From NCBI GenBank assembly GCA_018222765.1, contig JAAEZT010000009.1, positions 1 to 64,000 of the forward strand: 64,000 nucleotides of DNA, in the 5' to 3' direction. The DNA is from a bacterium (GTDB lineage: Bacteria > Verrucomicrobiota > Verrucomicrobiia > Verrucomicrobiales > Akkermansiaceae). The stretch's first letter is position 1. Each line of letters starts with the position of its first letter. Both the position numbers and the translations under genes were made by a program. Under the pieces are notes generated by a model that saw only the letters and a list, made by a program, of their open reading frames with translations, had not been told where the DNA came from and ran no database searches. Shown here piece by piece: positions 53,885-63,806 of this stretch.

Positions 53885-54898
53885 TTGGTCATGGTAATCG
53901 ATTTGCGAAGTGACACGGTGACCCGCCCAACGTCTTCGATGCGGGACGCGATGGGGAGTGCGGAGCTTGGAGATGATGTCTTTGGTGACGATCCTACTGT
54001 GACCCGGCTCGAAGAACTCGCAGCTGGAATGTTGGGAAAAGAAGCGGGGATGTTTGTGCCCAGTGGGACGCAGAGTAATCTATGTGCCTTACTGACTCAT
54101 TGTGGTCGGGGCGACGAATATTTGGTCGGGCAGACCGCGCATGCTTATCTTTTCGAAGGCGGCGGCGGAGCGGTTTTGGGCAGTGTTCAACCTCAGCCGC
54201 TTGAACAGGAAGCGGACGGAACCTTGGATTTTGAAAAACTGGCAGCGCTGGTGAAGCCCGATGATTTTCACTATGCTCGAAGCCGCCTCCTCTGTCTGGA
54301 GAATACGACGTGGGGAAAGGTTCTCCCGCTGGAGTATCTTGAAACAGTCAGGCCGTTCGCGGAGAAGTATGGGCTATCGTTGCACTTGGATGGAGCGCGG
54401 ATCTTCAATGCGGCGGTTGTTTCTGGGGTGCCGGCATCGAAAGTCGCGGCACCCTTCGATTCGGTGTCACTGTGCCTCTCGAAGGGGCTTGGAGCGCCGG
54501 TTGGTTCCGTTTTGGTTGCGTCGGAGGATTTTATCAAAGAAGGAAAGCGTTTTCGGAAAATGTTAGGTGGCGGGATGCGTCAATCAGGCTTGTTGGCCGC
54601 TGCGGGAATTTATGCTCTAGAAAATCATGTGGAGCGATTGGCGGAGGATCATGCCAATGCGCGAACTCTCGCCGAAGGGCTTGCCGAAATCCCGGGGGTA
54701 ACGGTAGATCCGGTGCAGACGAATATGGTTTTTGTGGACGTTTGTGGAGACACGATCCATCTGGCGGAAAGAATGGAAGCGAGTGGAGTTTTGATGGCTG
54801 GATACACGGGCAAAAAGATTCGTCTGGTAACGCATTTGGATATTTCCGCTAAAAACATTGAAAAGGTTTTATGCGAATTTCGCGAGGCGCTTTCATAA
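53885..54898 (+). CDS. ltaE: Low-specificity L-threonine aldolase
   Basis: 337 residues. PLP enzyme that splits threonine or allo-threonine to glycine and acetaldehyde. IDLRSDTVTRPT and ELGDDVFGDDPTVTRLEE are the family N-terminal signature; the PLP lysine is in LSKGLGAPVGS. The size is right for LtaE. An ATG two codons downstream (MVIDLRS) is an equal candidate start. It ends 7 bases before the C39-like gene, read in the same direction. Confidence 0.92.
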   Translation: MVMVIDLRSDTVTRPTSSMRDAMGSAELGDDVFGDDPTVTRLEELAAGMLGKEAGMFVPSGTQSNLCALLTHCGRGDEYLVGQTAHAYLFEGGGGAVLGSVQPQPLEQEADGTLDFEKLAALVKPDDFHYARSRLLCLENTTWGKVLPLEYLETVRPFAEKYGLSLHLDGARIFNAAVVSGVPASKVAAPFDSVSLCLSKGLGAPVGSVLVASEDFIKEGKRFRKMLGGGMRQSGLLAAAGIYALENHVERLAEDHANARTLAEGLAEIPGVTVDPVQTNMVFVDVCGDTIHLAERMEASGVLMAGYTGKKIRLVTHLDISAKNIEKVLCEFREALS

Positions 54899-54905
54899 AA
54901 ATGTG

Positions 54906-55832
54906 ATGAATTCTATGCGATGCTTTGTTTTAGTCTTCGGAGTGCTATCTATCATCACGGGGCATTCTCAGATCGTCGTTGGTGGCGGAGAAGAGAGAGG
55001 TGAAGCGATATTAAGGGGGATTGTTTCTCAGAATTGGGCCAAGGATTGGAAAGATTCAAAATTGAACGCCGTGAAACTAGTTTCACAGAAAAAAGATTTA
55101 GCCCACCCGACAGGTTTGCCGCCTGTGTGGGTCGCGGAGATCGAAGGGCCGGGTGGAAGCAAGGGCACAATGATGTGGGATCAGGGCGGGGAAGGACGAA
55201 TTGTGGAATTTACTCTGGATGCAAAATTCGAAATCAAAAACGTAATTTCGGGGATTCCGAATTTGCAACAGTTCCCAATTGAGGAAGAGGATGGGAAGGT
55301 GATCGCTTCCGGATGTGTGCCGACTGCAGCAGCCAGTGTGGTCTCCTTTTGGGTGGATAAAAAGTTTCCGCAATGGCGCGGTGAGGACGGAGAAACGCCT
55401 GCGGACATTACGCGGCGATTACGGGCGCGGTTAAAGATGGTCGCTTTTTCCGACACTGATGGATTTACGGGTAACGGAATGGCGCTTGCGGGAGCGTTTC
55501 CTCACGATCTCGCCAAGGCGATTCAGGCTGATGCGCAGGAAAAGAGCGTGGGGGTCGAATGTCGCATCGCGCGTTTTTCAATTGAGTTACTGAAGGAGGA
55601 AATCAAAGCGGGGAGGCCAGTGTTACTTTCCTGCACGGTGCGGGTGCCTCATAAACCCCATCTCTCTTGGGGACATGAAATGGCTGGAGTGGGATGGACG
55701 AGGATCGATGGGGTGAATTTGGTGGGGGTGATGGATAATTTTCACCCGACCAAGCACGCGGAAACGATCCGATGGATTCGGGAGGATGTTTTTCGGTCAT
55801 TAATTTCTATTCGCCCTCGGAAGAGGGATTGA
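54906..55832 (+). CDS. C39-like papain-fold peptidase, exported
   Basis: 308 residues from ATG 54906 (MNSMRCFVLVF), chosen for its signal peptide. Papain-type C39-like features are a Cys in GCVPTAAASVVSFW (about residue 137), His in LSWGHEMAGVGW and a final Asn/Asp in VMDNFHPT. In ABC-linked bacteriocin exporters, C39 is fused to the transporter; here it is a lone exported enzyme. Substrate unknown. It follows ltaE by only seven bases and runs into the opposite, decayed gene at its 3' end, sharing about 33 bases. Confidence 0.72.
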   Translation: MNSMRCFVLVFGVLSIITGHSQIVVGGGEERGEAILRGIVSQNWAKDWKDSKLNAVKLVSQKKDLAHPTGLPPVWVAEIEGPGGSKGTMMWDQGGEGRIVEFTLDAKFEIKNVISGIPNLQQFPIEEEDGKVIASGCVPTAAASVVSFWVDKKFPQWRGEDGETPADITRRLRARLKMVAFSDTDGFTGNGMALAGAFPHDLAKAIQADAQEKSVGVECRIARFSIELLKEEIKAGRPVLLSCTVRVPHKPHLSWGHEMAGVGWTRIDGVNLVGVMDNFHPTKHAETIRWIREDVFRSLISIRPRKRD

Positions 55833-56465
55833 TTTCCTTAATTCGCTTTTCGATCCTCCTGCTTTGCCAGTCATTTTGTGATGATTGAGGAAGGTGGCAA
55901 GTTTTTGGTAACGGACGGTGGAATCGAAATTGAGACCGGGGTGGATTAAACGGATGTAAGCTGGGTAGAAGTGGAGTGGAGCGCGGTCGGTTTCGTTGAG
56001 ATAATTCGGGTCATTCATGAGGTAGTGAAATTGGAGACAGTGACGAATCCCAAAAGCGTGGTCGGTTTGGTGGGAGATCACCTTCATCTCACGATTGAGC
56101 GTGATGATACGATCCTTTTCATAGCGGGCGGGGCCGAGGGATCCCCATTGGGGGCGCTTTGATTTCCATTGGACGAAATGAGTCTAACATGTCTTTGTGA
56201 AAGGTCTCGATCTTCAGAGCTGGCCCCGAAAATTTGCCGAGTGCTTGGAGGTGAATAATATTTCGCTTCCGTCTCTTTCCGGGGCACTGGGCATGTTGAG
56301 GCGGGAGTTGAAAAACTGGCGATAGGTTTGGCATCGCTCATTGTGACTGGATATCCAATCACAGCCGCTCGGTTTTGAAGGGTGGGCTAAATCTCTGTCC
56401 AAAGTGAAGATTCGGGGAGACGGCGGTGGTAGTTCCGTTAGATCTTCGACGGTCGAATTTGGCAT
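55800..56465 (-). pseudogene. Decayed archaemetzincin (AMZ) gene, frameshifted
   Basis: Three leftward frames, none complete, together align in order with archaemetzincin: residues beginning FTLDRDLAHPSKPSGCDWIS and QTYRQFFNSRLN, then IIHLQALGKFSGPALKIE in a second frame, then the zinc region and C-terminus in a third (RYEKDRIITLNRE, VISHQTDHAFGIRHC, LNETDRAPLHFYPAY, VRYQKLATFLNHH). The family motif HExxHxxGxxHCx4CxM...CxxC is matched in position, but Glu is Gln and the three Cys are Tyr. Part of the middle, roughly 80 codons, is missing. Frameshift and worn catalytic residues mark it as a pseudogene. An intact copy may exist elsewhere. Confidence 0.72.
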
Positions 56466-56548
56466 TTTTGTGGGCCGAGTGATTTTTCCGCTTTTTCTTC
56501 CCTAAAGACGCAAGAGACAGGAAGCCTTACCCGTAGGGTGAGTTTGAC

Positions 56549-57556
56549 ATGAGTGACGACAAGGAAGCAGTAGAACGGCTGCACGGAAGCTATCAGCGAA
56601 TGAAGGAAGAGCTGGCCCAGGTGATTGTGGGTCAGGAAAAAGTGGTTGAGCAGGTTTTGATGGCCATGTTTTGCCGGGGGCATGCCCTTCTGGTGGGTGT
56701 TCCGGGCTTGGCGAAGACGCTTTTGGTCTCGACGGTCTCCGAAGCTCTGGAGTTGGAGTATAAGCGGATTCAGTTCACGCCCGATCTCATGCCTGCTGAT
56801 ATCACCGGAACAGATGTGTTAGAGGTGGACCCGGAAACCGGTCATCGTGGCTTTCGATTTGTGAATGGCCCGCTTTTCGCGAGCATGGTTCTAGCAGATG
56901 AAATTAACCGGACACCGCCCAAAACGCAGGCAGCTCTTCTCGAGGCGATGCAGGAACACCACGTCACTGTCGGCGAGCGTACCTTGCAGCTTCCTGAACC
57001 ATTTTTTGTTTTGGCAACTCAGAACCCGATTGAGCAGGAAGGAACCTACCCGCTTCCAGAAGCCCAGCTCGATCGTTTCCTTTTTAATATTATTGTCGAT
57101 TATCCCACTGGTGAGGAAGAGAGAGAGATTATTCGTCGTGTTACGAGTCCCAACTCTGCGAAAGTCTCGCCACTCATGTCGGGTGCGGAGATCATCGAAC
57201 TACAGCAGATTGTGAAGCGGGTTCCCGTTGGCGATCATGTGATTGATTTTGCAGCCAAACTGGCTCGTGCCACTCGACCTGATTCGGATGAAGCTCCAAG
57301 CTTTGTGAAGGAAATGGTGGGTTGGGGGGCTGGTCCGCGTGCTGGTATTTCCCTCATTTCAGCGGCCAAAGCGCATGCTGTCCTTCGCGGACGGCTTCAT
57401 GCTACCACCGGCGATGTAGCGGCAGTTGCCTTGCCTGTCTTGCGACACCGGGTCCTTACGACCTTCAATGCGGAAGCGGCCGGAGTGAAGAGCGACGATA
57501 TTATTCGTCGACTCGTTGAAGAGCTTGGTGGCGGTGACAGCAAGATCGAAATTTAA
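56549..57556 (+). CDS. MoxR-type AAA+ ATPase
   Basis: 335 residues. Walker A GVPGLAKTLL, Walker B VLADEINRTPPKTQAAL with EAMQEHHVTVGE sensor region; the C-terminal helical domain carries SLISAAKAHAVLRGR. MoxR ATPases act as chaperones that mature von Willebrand-type partners. The next gene, 24 bases downstream, encodes DUF58, the family's usual partner, so the pair and the following VWA genes form an operon. Its leader region is shared with the decayed archaemetzincin gene on the other strand. Confidence 0.95.
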   Translation: MSDDKEAVERLHGSYQRMKEELAQVIVGQEKVVEQVLMAMFCRGHALLVGVPGLAKTLLVSTVSEALELEYKRIQFTPDLMPADITGTDVLEVDPETGHRGFRFVNGPLFASMVLADEINRTPPKTQAALLEAMQEHHVTVGERTLQLPEPFFVLATQNPIEQEGTYPLPEAQLDRFLFNIIVDYPTGEEEREIIRRVTSPNSAKVSPLMSGAEIIELQQIVKRVPVGDHVIDFAAKLARATRPDSDEAPSFVKEMVGWGAGPRAGISLISAAKAHAVLRGRLHATTGDVAAVALPVLRHRVLTTFNAEAAGVKSDDIIRRLVEELGGGDSKIEI

Positions 57557-57579
57557 GCGACTACCTGAATAGGATTACG

Positions 57580-58521
57580 ATGGCCGGGGAGAGTGAGCAT
57601 TTGAAAATGCCGGAGTGCATGCGCCTCCTTGCGCCCGAAGTGCTCGGCGGGATCAGACGGCTCGAATGGCTGGCTCGTCTGCGGAAGCAGGGCACATTGA
57701 CCGGTAGGCACACCAGCCCGGATAAGGGGGTGTCGGTGGAATTTGCGGAACATCGTGAATATACCTATGGTGACGACTTGCGGAATCTTGATTGGCGGGT
57801 CATGGCTAAGAGTGACCGCAATGTCATTAAGCAGTTCATTGAAGAAACCAACCTTCGTGCGACCGTCGTTCTGGATGTCTCTGGTTCGATGAATTTCAAA
57901 GGTGACGAGGGAACCGAGATCAACGGGGAAGTGATTTCGAAATTTGAATACGGGCGCTATTTGGCAGCCGCGCTTTCGTATCTCTATATCAAGCAGGGAG
58001 ACGCTGCTGGATTAGTGACCTTCGATGACGAAATCAAGACCCTGATGCGTGCGGAGAACCGCCCGAGTCAAGTTCGTCGAATTTGTGAGGAGCTGCATAC
58101 GACAGAACCGGGGAAAGAGACAGGAGTGGGAAAAGTTCTGCACGAAGTGGCTGAGCGAATTCCTAAGCGTGGCCTGGTGATATTGATTAGTGACCTTTTT
58201 GATGACCCTTCCGAAGTGGTCGAGGCGCTGCACCATTTTGACTACCGTCAGCACGAGCTTGTTGTGTTCCACGTCTTGGCTGAAGAAGAACTGAGTTTTC
58301 CTTTCCAATCTTTCCAGCGCTTCCGAGATCTGGAGGGGGTTGAAGAGATGATGCGCATCGATCCACAGGCCGTGCGGGCTGCTTATCTCGAAAAACTTCG
58401 TGAATTTATTGATTCGATTGAGTCGGTCTGTGGAAATCTCCGAGCAGATTATGTGCCGGTGACGACGAAGACGTCGGTGCCTGATGCTCTAGTGCGCTAC
58501 TTGGGAAGGAGGAAGAAGTAA
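57580..58521 (+). CDS. DUF58 protein with von Willebrand factor-type fold
   Basis: 313 residues. DUF58 signature is GDDLRNLDWRVMAKSDRN, followed by a VWA-type metal site DVSGSM (DxSxS) and a later FDDEIKTLMR segment. Paired with MoxR in bacteria as different as Bacteroidota and Proteobacteria; the pair is thought to act on membrane or periplasmic complexes. The client here is unknown. The next gene starts 3 bases after its stop, so the two are probably translated together. Confidence 0.92.
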   Translation: MAGESEHLKMPECMRLLAPEVLGGIRRLEWLARLRKQGTLTGRHTSPDKGVSVEFAEHREYTYGDDLRNLDWRVMAKSDRNVIKQFIEETNLRATVVLDVSGSMNFKGDEGTEINGEVISKFEYGRYLAAALSYLYIKQGDAAGLVTFDDEIKTLMRAENRPSQVRRICEELHTTEPGKETGVGKVLHEVAERIPKRGLVILISDLFDDPSEVVEALHHFDYRQHELVVFHVLAEEELSFPFQSFQRFRDLEGVEEMMRIDPQAVRAAYLEKLREFIDSIESVCGNLRADYVPVTTKTSVPDALVRYLGRRKK

Positions 58522-58524
58522 GCG

Positions 58525-61377
58525 ATGCTCTTTCTGAATCCATTACTTTTGTTTGGTCTTGCCGGGGTCTTGGTTCCGATAATCCTCCACCTGATTCGTA
58601 AGCAGGCCGCCAAGCCATACGACTGGGGCGCGATGCGCTTTCTTTTCGATACCGTGGCGGCACGACGCAAGCGAATGGAGTGGGAGGACTTTCTTCTTAT
58701 GGCGGCACGATGCCTTCTGATTGCGCTGATTGCGCTGGCTGTTTCGCGGCCATTCGTTCCGCCAGATTCGCAAATTCCGTGGCTCTTTGTCCTGCCGCTT
58801 GGTTTGCTTGGAATGGCATTTCTGGGAGGCTCCTTCGTTCTCTCCTCCTTGAAGGCAACGTGGATCATGCGAGTGATTGCGTTGGTCTTAATTAGTGGTG
58901 CGGGATTCATCAGCTGGCAGGAGAAGACTCTAAATTTGAGTCGTTTTCAAACGAGTCCCCGAAGAGATGTCGCGCTTGTAATTGATGGGTCGACCTCAAT
59001 GTTGATTCAGACCGAGGGACAGACGGCCTTTTCTCGCGCAATTGAAGAAGCCCGTCGATTTGTCAAAGATGCGCCAAAAGGAACGGCGTTTTCAGTGGTG
59101 CTTGGGGGGCCTGCGCCAGAGATGCGGACTGGAAATCCATTAACACATCGGGCCGACGTTCTCGAAGTTCTTGATCAATTGGAGCCGGTGGGTGGTCCAT
59201 TTAGGGCTCACGAAGCCTTGGGCGTGGCAACACTCACGCTCGCCGAAGGTCGGGCAGCGACAAAAGATATTGTCGTCTTTACTGATCAGCAGAGGGTTGG
59301 ATGGCAATTGGAGAGCACCACGGCGTGGAGTAATTTGGGGGATGCCTGGGAAGGACTTCCGGCAAAGCCCAGATTGTTGGTAAGGTCATTTCCACCACCC
59401 GAAAATTTGAGAAATGTTTCTATTTCAGAAATTGAATTATCCCGTGAGGTCGTGGGAACAGATCGAGAGGTGATGATCAGGGTGCGTGTTGAGAACACCG
59501 GAACAGAAGTGATTACGCCGGGATTGTTGAAGGTGACTGTGGGGGGGAAGGAATTGGAGTCAAAAGGTGTTGGGCAACTGATCCCCGGGGGAGAAGAAGT
59601 TATTGATTACCGTCATCGGTTTACGAAAGCTGGTCCTCAGGTTATCAAGGTGGCCTTGGCTGGTAAGGATGATTTAGTTGGTGATGATATCAGCGAGCGG
59701 GTTCTTTGGGTGAAAGAAACTCTCCCGGTCTTAATCGTGGAAGGAAATAGCGGGGCATCGTTTTTTGAGCGGGCGGGTGGCTATTTGGGATTGGCTTTGG
59801 CGCCTGCTGATACGGAATCTTCGGTGTTTGTTGATCCTCGGGTGGTTGAGGCAAATGCCTTCGTGAACGAAACTCTTGAGAGTGATACTGTCGTGGTTTT
59901 GGCCGATGTGACGAGACTTCCCTCGGATACCTCCGCAAAGCTGGTTGATTTTGTTCTAAAAGGTGGCGGCCTTTGGATCTTGGCGGGTCCGAATATTGAA
60001 GAGGACTTTTATCAGAATTGGCAAGGGGGTGACGGTCCGGTTGTTCCCTTAAAGTTGGGGAAAATGAACCTACCGGAAAATGGAGTTCGCGTGGCCCAGG
60101 GAACGTTCGATCATCCTGTTTTGAGGATTTTTAAAGAAGCGGCAGGTGATGATTTGGCTGAGGGTGTTGTGCTGGGATATCGTGAATCTATGGGGCTTGT
60201 GAGTGGGGCCCAAGCGGCAGCCCGCTTCGCCGACGGAGAGATTTTCATGGCGACCCGGGCATACGGACATGGACGTGTTGTCGTTACCACGACTGGCCTT
60301 GATGCCCGGATGGGGAGTCTGCCGGCCCGGCCGAGTTTTGTGCCTTTGGTTCATGAATTGACCAACTGGTTGGCGGGAGGCAAAGCAGTCGAATTGAATA
60401 TCAAGGCGAGTTGGAGTCCGACCTTATCCCTTCCGACCGGAGGAGGTTTGCGAGCCAGCTATCTTGAGGGAAAGAATGGAGAGAAGGGCGAAATGCTTAA
60501 TCGCGTCGACTCGGCGATCGATTTCAATTGGCGGGGCGGTCCGCCAGAGAAGGGACTCAAGGCAGATGAATTTTTGGTGAAATGGCAGGGCTCTCTTTTG
60601 CCGCCTCAATCGGGTGAATATGTTTTTGAGGCGATCGTTGATGACGAATTTAAGATGTGGCTTGATGGTGATGAGGTTCTCAAGGGGCAGGGGGGAGCGA
60701 GACGTTCCAAGAAAATTAATTTAGTGGCGGGAGAAATCGTACCATTCCGGGCCGAATATCGAGAAGGTTGGGGGGAGGCGTTCGTGTCATTGAGTTGGAA
60801 GCGTCCGGACCGGGTTTCTGAAATTGTTCCGGCTTCGGCCTTCCTGGCGGTTGTAGAAGACGATGTGGATGTTGTTCTAGCAAACTCGAGGGCGCTCGAT
60901 CCGAAAGGACGGGAAAGAGATGTCGCAGTGACGCAGGGGCGGAGAGGTCGCCTGCTTCAGGTGGATGGGTCAGCCCTTCCTGGTCAGTATCAACTTGAGG
61001 TGCCAGCTGGTATGCGTTCCGATGTCGAAGGTAAAGAGACTCTTCCCTTGGTTGTGAAACGTGAAGGTGGTGAAAGTCGATTCGACCGTTGGGGCGATGA
61101 TGATCGCAATTTGATCAAGCGGGAGATTGATTTGATGGAATTGGGCTCGATTGACAATATGCTCTCGGTTCTGCGTGGCGAAGGTTTTGGACGGGAGATT
61201 TGGAAGGTTATTGCGATTGCTGCTCTAGTTCTATTTTTCTTGGAAGGCTTGCTTGCCCGCTGGGTTTCAAAATCACGAAGAGCGGGTGAAGAGGTTAGGG
61301 TTGATTTTGAAAAGCGCGATGAGGTTCCGAGTGAGTTTTCGAAATCAGTAGCTCAAATGAAAGGAGGAGTCCAGTGA
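58525..61377 (+). CDS. BatA-like von Willebrand protein with a PA14 domain
   Basis: 950 residues. N-terminal BatA (FLNPLLLFGLAGVLVPIILHLIRKQ) with two more membrane segments at about residues 60-130. A VWA domain at about residues 145-330 has a DxSxS motif (DGSTS, D154), later followed by a beta-rich region. Residues about 660-775 form a PA14 domain (QSGEYVFEAIVDDEFKMWLDGDE, VSLSWKRPD). The C-terminal membrane segment is AIAALVLFFLEGLLA. PA14 domains bind glycans or sit in adhesins and glycosidases. It overlaps the next VWA gene by four bases. Confidence 0.83.
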   Translation: MLFLNPLLLFGLAGVLVPIILHLIRKQAAKPYDWGAMRFLFDTVAARRKRMEWEDFLLMAARCLLIALIALAVSRPFVPPDSQIPWLFVLPLGLLGMAFLGGSFVLSSLKATWIMRVIALVLISGAGFISWQEKTLNLSRFQTSPRRDVALVIDGSTSMLIQTEGQTAFSRAIEEARRFVKDAPKGTAFSVVLGGPAPEMRTGNPLTHRADVLEVLDQLEPVGGPFRAHEALGVATLTLAEGRAATKDIVVFTDQQRVGWQLESTTAWSNLGDAWEGLPAKPRLLVRSFPPPENLRNVSISEIELSREVVGTDREVMIRVRVENTGTEVITPGLLKVTVGGKELESKGVGQLIPGGEEVIDYRHRFTKAGPQVIKVALAGKDDLVGDDISERVLWVKETLPVLIVEGNSGASFFERAGGYLGLALAPADTESSVFVDPRVVEANAFVNETLESDTVVVLADVTRLPSDTSAKLVDFVLKGGGLWILAGPNIEEDFYQNWQGGDGPVVPLKLGKMNLPENGVRVAQGTFDHPVLRIFKEAAGDDLAEGVVLGYRESMGLVSGAQAAARFADGEIFMATRAYGHGRVVVTTTGLDARMGSLPARPSFVPLVHELTNWLAGGKAVELNIKASWSPTLSLPTGGGLRASYLEGKNGEKGEMLNRVDSAIDFNWRGGPPEKGLKADEFLVKWQGSLLPPQSGEYVFEAIVDDEFKMWLDGDEVLKGQGGARRSKKINLVAGEIVPFRAEYREGWGEAFVSLSWKRPDRVSEIVPASAFLAVVEDDVDVVLANSRALDPKGRERDVAVTQGRRGRLLQVDGSALPGQYQLEVPAGMRSDVEGKETLPLVVKREGGESRFDRWGDDDRNLIKREIDLMELGSIDNMLSVLRGEGFGREIWKVIAIAALVLFFLEGLLARWVSKSRRAGEEVRVDFEKRDEVPSEFSKSVAQMKGGVQ

Positions 61378-63755
61378 AGGTGATTTTGCGGGGAGCGGTG
61401 ATATTCGGCCTGTTTTGGGGCCTGGTAATCGTTTTGAATCGTTGGCTTGATCTGAGTCCCGATTGGCCTCAGTGGAGTATTCCTCTCATAGGCGCGCTGG
61501 GGGTAGAGCTTATTTTGTGGTCTTATCGCTACGAGCGGGAAGCTGTCGGGGAGAAGCGAGGGCGCTGGTTGGTGGCCCTGAGAATCTCCCAACTTCTCTT
61601 GTTGTGTTGGATTTTACTGGAACCGGTTTGGAGCCGCTATGTTGATCGTGAGATACGCCGTGAGATTGTTCTCTTGATTGATGATTCCGCGTCGATGCAT
61701 TTGGTTGATGAGGGAGAGACCAAGACACGTCAGGAATTAGCGGAAGAGATTTTGGCTGGAAGTGGTGTTGTTGAGGCGTTGGATGGAAAAGTCGGAGTTC
61801 GAACAGTTCGCGCGGCACGACGGGCGTTGATGGATGATGACGATGCCGTTGAAGGATGGGATCAGGCCACGGATATTGCCGGTGCATTGGAAAGTGTATT
61901 AGAGCAAGTGCCGCCAGATCAGCTGGCAGGGGTGGTTATGTTGAGTGATGGTCGTCACAACCGTCCAGGCAGTGTTGACGACGCGGCGCGGCGTTTTGGA
62001 ATTCTCGATGCACCAATTGCGGTGATTCCAATTGGAAGCGATAAACCGCCGAAGGATGCGTCAATTATTTCGGTGAAATCACCTGATGCAGTTTATCTCG
62101 GGGATCGTATTCGGGTGGCTACCTTGTTAAAGTTTAATGGTTATCGCGGGAAGAAGGCGACGGTGGATTTATATTCCGGCGATGAGAAAATCGACTCGCG
62201 GCAAATTTCCATTCCCCAAGACAATCACCGTGAAGAAGTGAAATTTCGTCACCTTCCCGAAGAGGGGGGTATCGGGGAATACCGGGTTGTGTTGAACGGT
62301 CTGGAGAATGAAACCTTCGATAATAATAATGAATGGGGATTTCAAACCGTGGTGAGTGATGCCCGAACCAACGTGTTGCTGATTGATCAAACTCCAAGGT
62401 GGGAATTCCGTTATCTTCGCAATCTCTTCTACGGGCGTGATCAGTCGATCCACCTACAGTCCGTTCTCATGGAACCGGATCGTATTTCAGGACAATCAGC
62501 GAAAAGAGTGGTGGCTTCCGCGAGTCGTCCCTTCGGAGAAGCTAATGCAACGGCTCTTCCTGAAACAGAGGAGGAGTGGCGAAAATTTGACGTGATCATT
62601 CTTGGCGATGTGGGTCAGGATGCCATCACCAATGAGCAGTGGGAGATTATTTCGAGCTGTGTCCGCGATCGCGCGGCTTTATTGATCATGGTGGCTGGGC
62701 CGCAGTCGATGCCACATGCTTACGGATCGGAGGTCGCCCAGAGCTTGGTGCCTGTTAACTACGAGGTGTCCAAGCGGACCTATTTTGGAAGTGATGGCAC
62801 TTTTAATTTTGCTCTGACAAACACCGGGCGAACCCATCCGGTAACCGCCCAGGTTGAAGGGCAGATGAGAAATGAACAACTCTGGGAGCAGTTCCCAGAG
62901 CTTCGCTGGCGTCACCCTATCAAAGGTCTAAAAGGAGGGGCCGAGGTGCTCCTACATGCCGAAAGTGTTGATAGGGTCAAACGGACGGTGAATTCCGCAG
63001 CGTCTCTCGATGCGGCGCTCATCGAAGTTGCTGAACGAAGGGAGCGCGAAGCTCAAAATGCTCTTTTGGTTACTCGCCAAACAGGTAAAGGGAAAGTTGC
63101 GATACTTCTCACCGATCGCACCTGGAGATTGCGGGAAGGTGTTGGGGATGTTTATCATCATCGTTTTTGGGGCCAGCTGGTGCGTTGGGGCGCCGGGCCA
63201 AATCTCCGCTCGGGAAACAACAAGGCACGTTTAGGCACTGACCAGCTGACTTACACCGGAGACGATGAAGTCCGCATTATGGCCCGCCTTCGGGATGAAT
63301 CGCTAAGTCCTATTGTCGATAGTTCGTTAACTGCCGAAGTTCGCCATGAGTCAGGGCAAACAACGACTGTTGACCTTTCTTACCGCGAGGATTCTAATGG
63401 ATTGTACACTGCTTTGGCGGGACCATTCCGGAAGCCGGGAAACTACGAGATTTTTCTAAATGGTGACGCCGTTGAGGATGAGCTTTTGACTAATTTTCGC
63501 GTGGTGGGTTCTCTGAGTGCGGTGGAGCTTTCCGAGACGACGTTAAATCTTCCGCTTCTTGAAAGCGTGGCTCAAATGTCCGGCGGGCGGGTTTTCGATG
63601 GGGAAGGAAATCTGGCTGATCTCTTTGTCACAGAGGAGGAAACACGAGAGGAACTCAGGGAGACATCCTTGTGGGATCGATGGTTGATCTTTGGATTGCT
63701 GGCACTTTTCCTGACCACGGAATGGGTTATGAGGCGTCGTGGAGGGTTGAGTTAG
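61374..63755 (+). CDS. von Willebrand factor-type membrane protein, Bat-like
   Basis: 793 residues. Two N-terminal membrane segments (AVIFGLFWGLVIVLN and IPLIGALGVELILW) and a further one near residue 75. The VWA domain starts about residue 96, with MIDAS DxSxS at D103 (DDSAS). Beyond it lies a long region of beta strands with a GATase-like segment (DVIILGDVGQDAITNEQWEI), and a C-terminal membrane helix (FGLLALFLTTEWVM). It is the last member of the MoxR-DUF58-BatA run, coupled to the BatA-like gene by a 4-base overlap. Ligand and client unknown. Confidence 0.83.
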   Translation: MKVILRGAVIFGLFWGLVIVLNRWLDLSPDWPQWSIPLIGALGVELILWSYRYEREAVGEKRGRWLVALRISQLLLLCWILLEPVWSRYVDREIRREIVLLIDDSASMHLVDEGETKTRQELAEEILAGSGVVEALDGKVGVRTVRAARRALMDDDDAVEGWDQATDIAGALESVLEQVPPDQLAGVVMLSDGRHNRPGSVDDAARRFGILDAPIAVIPIGSDKPPKDASIISVKSPDAVYLGDRIRVATLLKFNGYRGKKATVDLYSGDEKIDSRQISIPQDNHREEVKFRHLPEEGGIGEYRVVLNGLENETFDNNNEWGFQTVVSDARTNVLLIDQTPRWEFRYLRNLFYGRDQSIHLQSVLMEPDRISGQSAKRVVASASRPFGEANATALPETEEEWRKFDVIILGDVGQDAITNEQWEIISSCVRDRAALLIMVAGPQSMPHAYGSEVAQSLVPVNYEVSKRTYFGSDGTFNFALTNTGRTHPVTAQVEGQMRNEQLWEQFPELRWRHPIKGLKGGAEVLLHAESVDRVKRTVNSAASLDAALIEVAERREREAQNALLVTRQTGKGKVAILLTDRTWRLREGVGDVYHHRFWGQLVRWGAGPNLRSGNNKARLGTDQLTYTGDDEVRIMARLRDESLSPIVDSSLTAEVRHESGQTTTVDLSYREDSNGLYTALAGPFRKPGNYEIFLNGDAVEDELLTNFRVVGSLSAVELSETTLNLPLLESVAQMSGGRVFDGEGNLADLFVTEEETREELRETSLWDRWLIFGLLALFLTTEWVMRRRGGLS

Positions 63756-63806
63756 GGCGATTCTGCTCGCGGGTTGCGCGGTGAATTGAGTAGAAGACTC
63801 GGTGAA

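Noticed and set aside
54906-55832. C39 bacteriocin exporter
   Set aside because: No ABC or membrane domains are attached, so only a peptidase-like exported protein is supported.
55800-56087. A REP-associated transposase remnant
   Set aside because: The first suspicion from a broken frame near NHHK; alignment of the zinc motif and C-terminus fits archaemetzincin instead.
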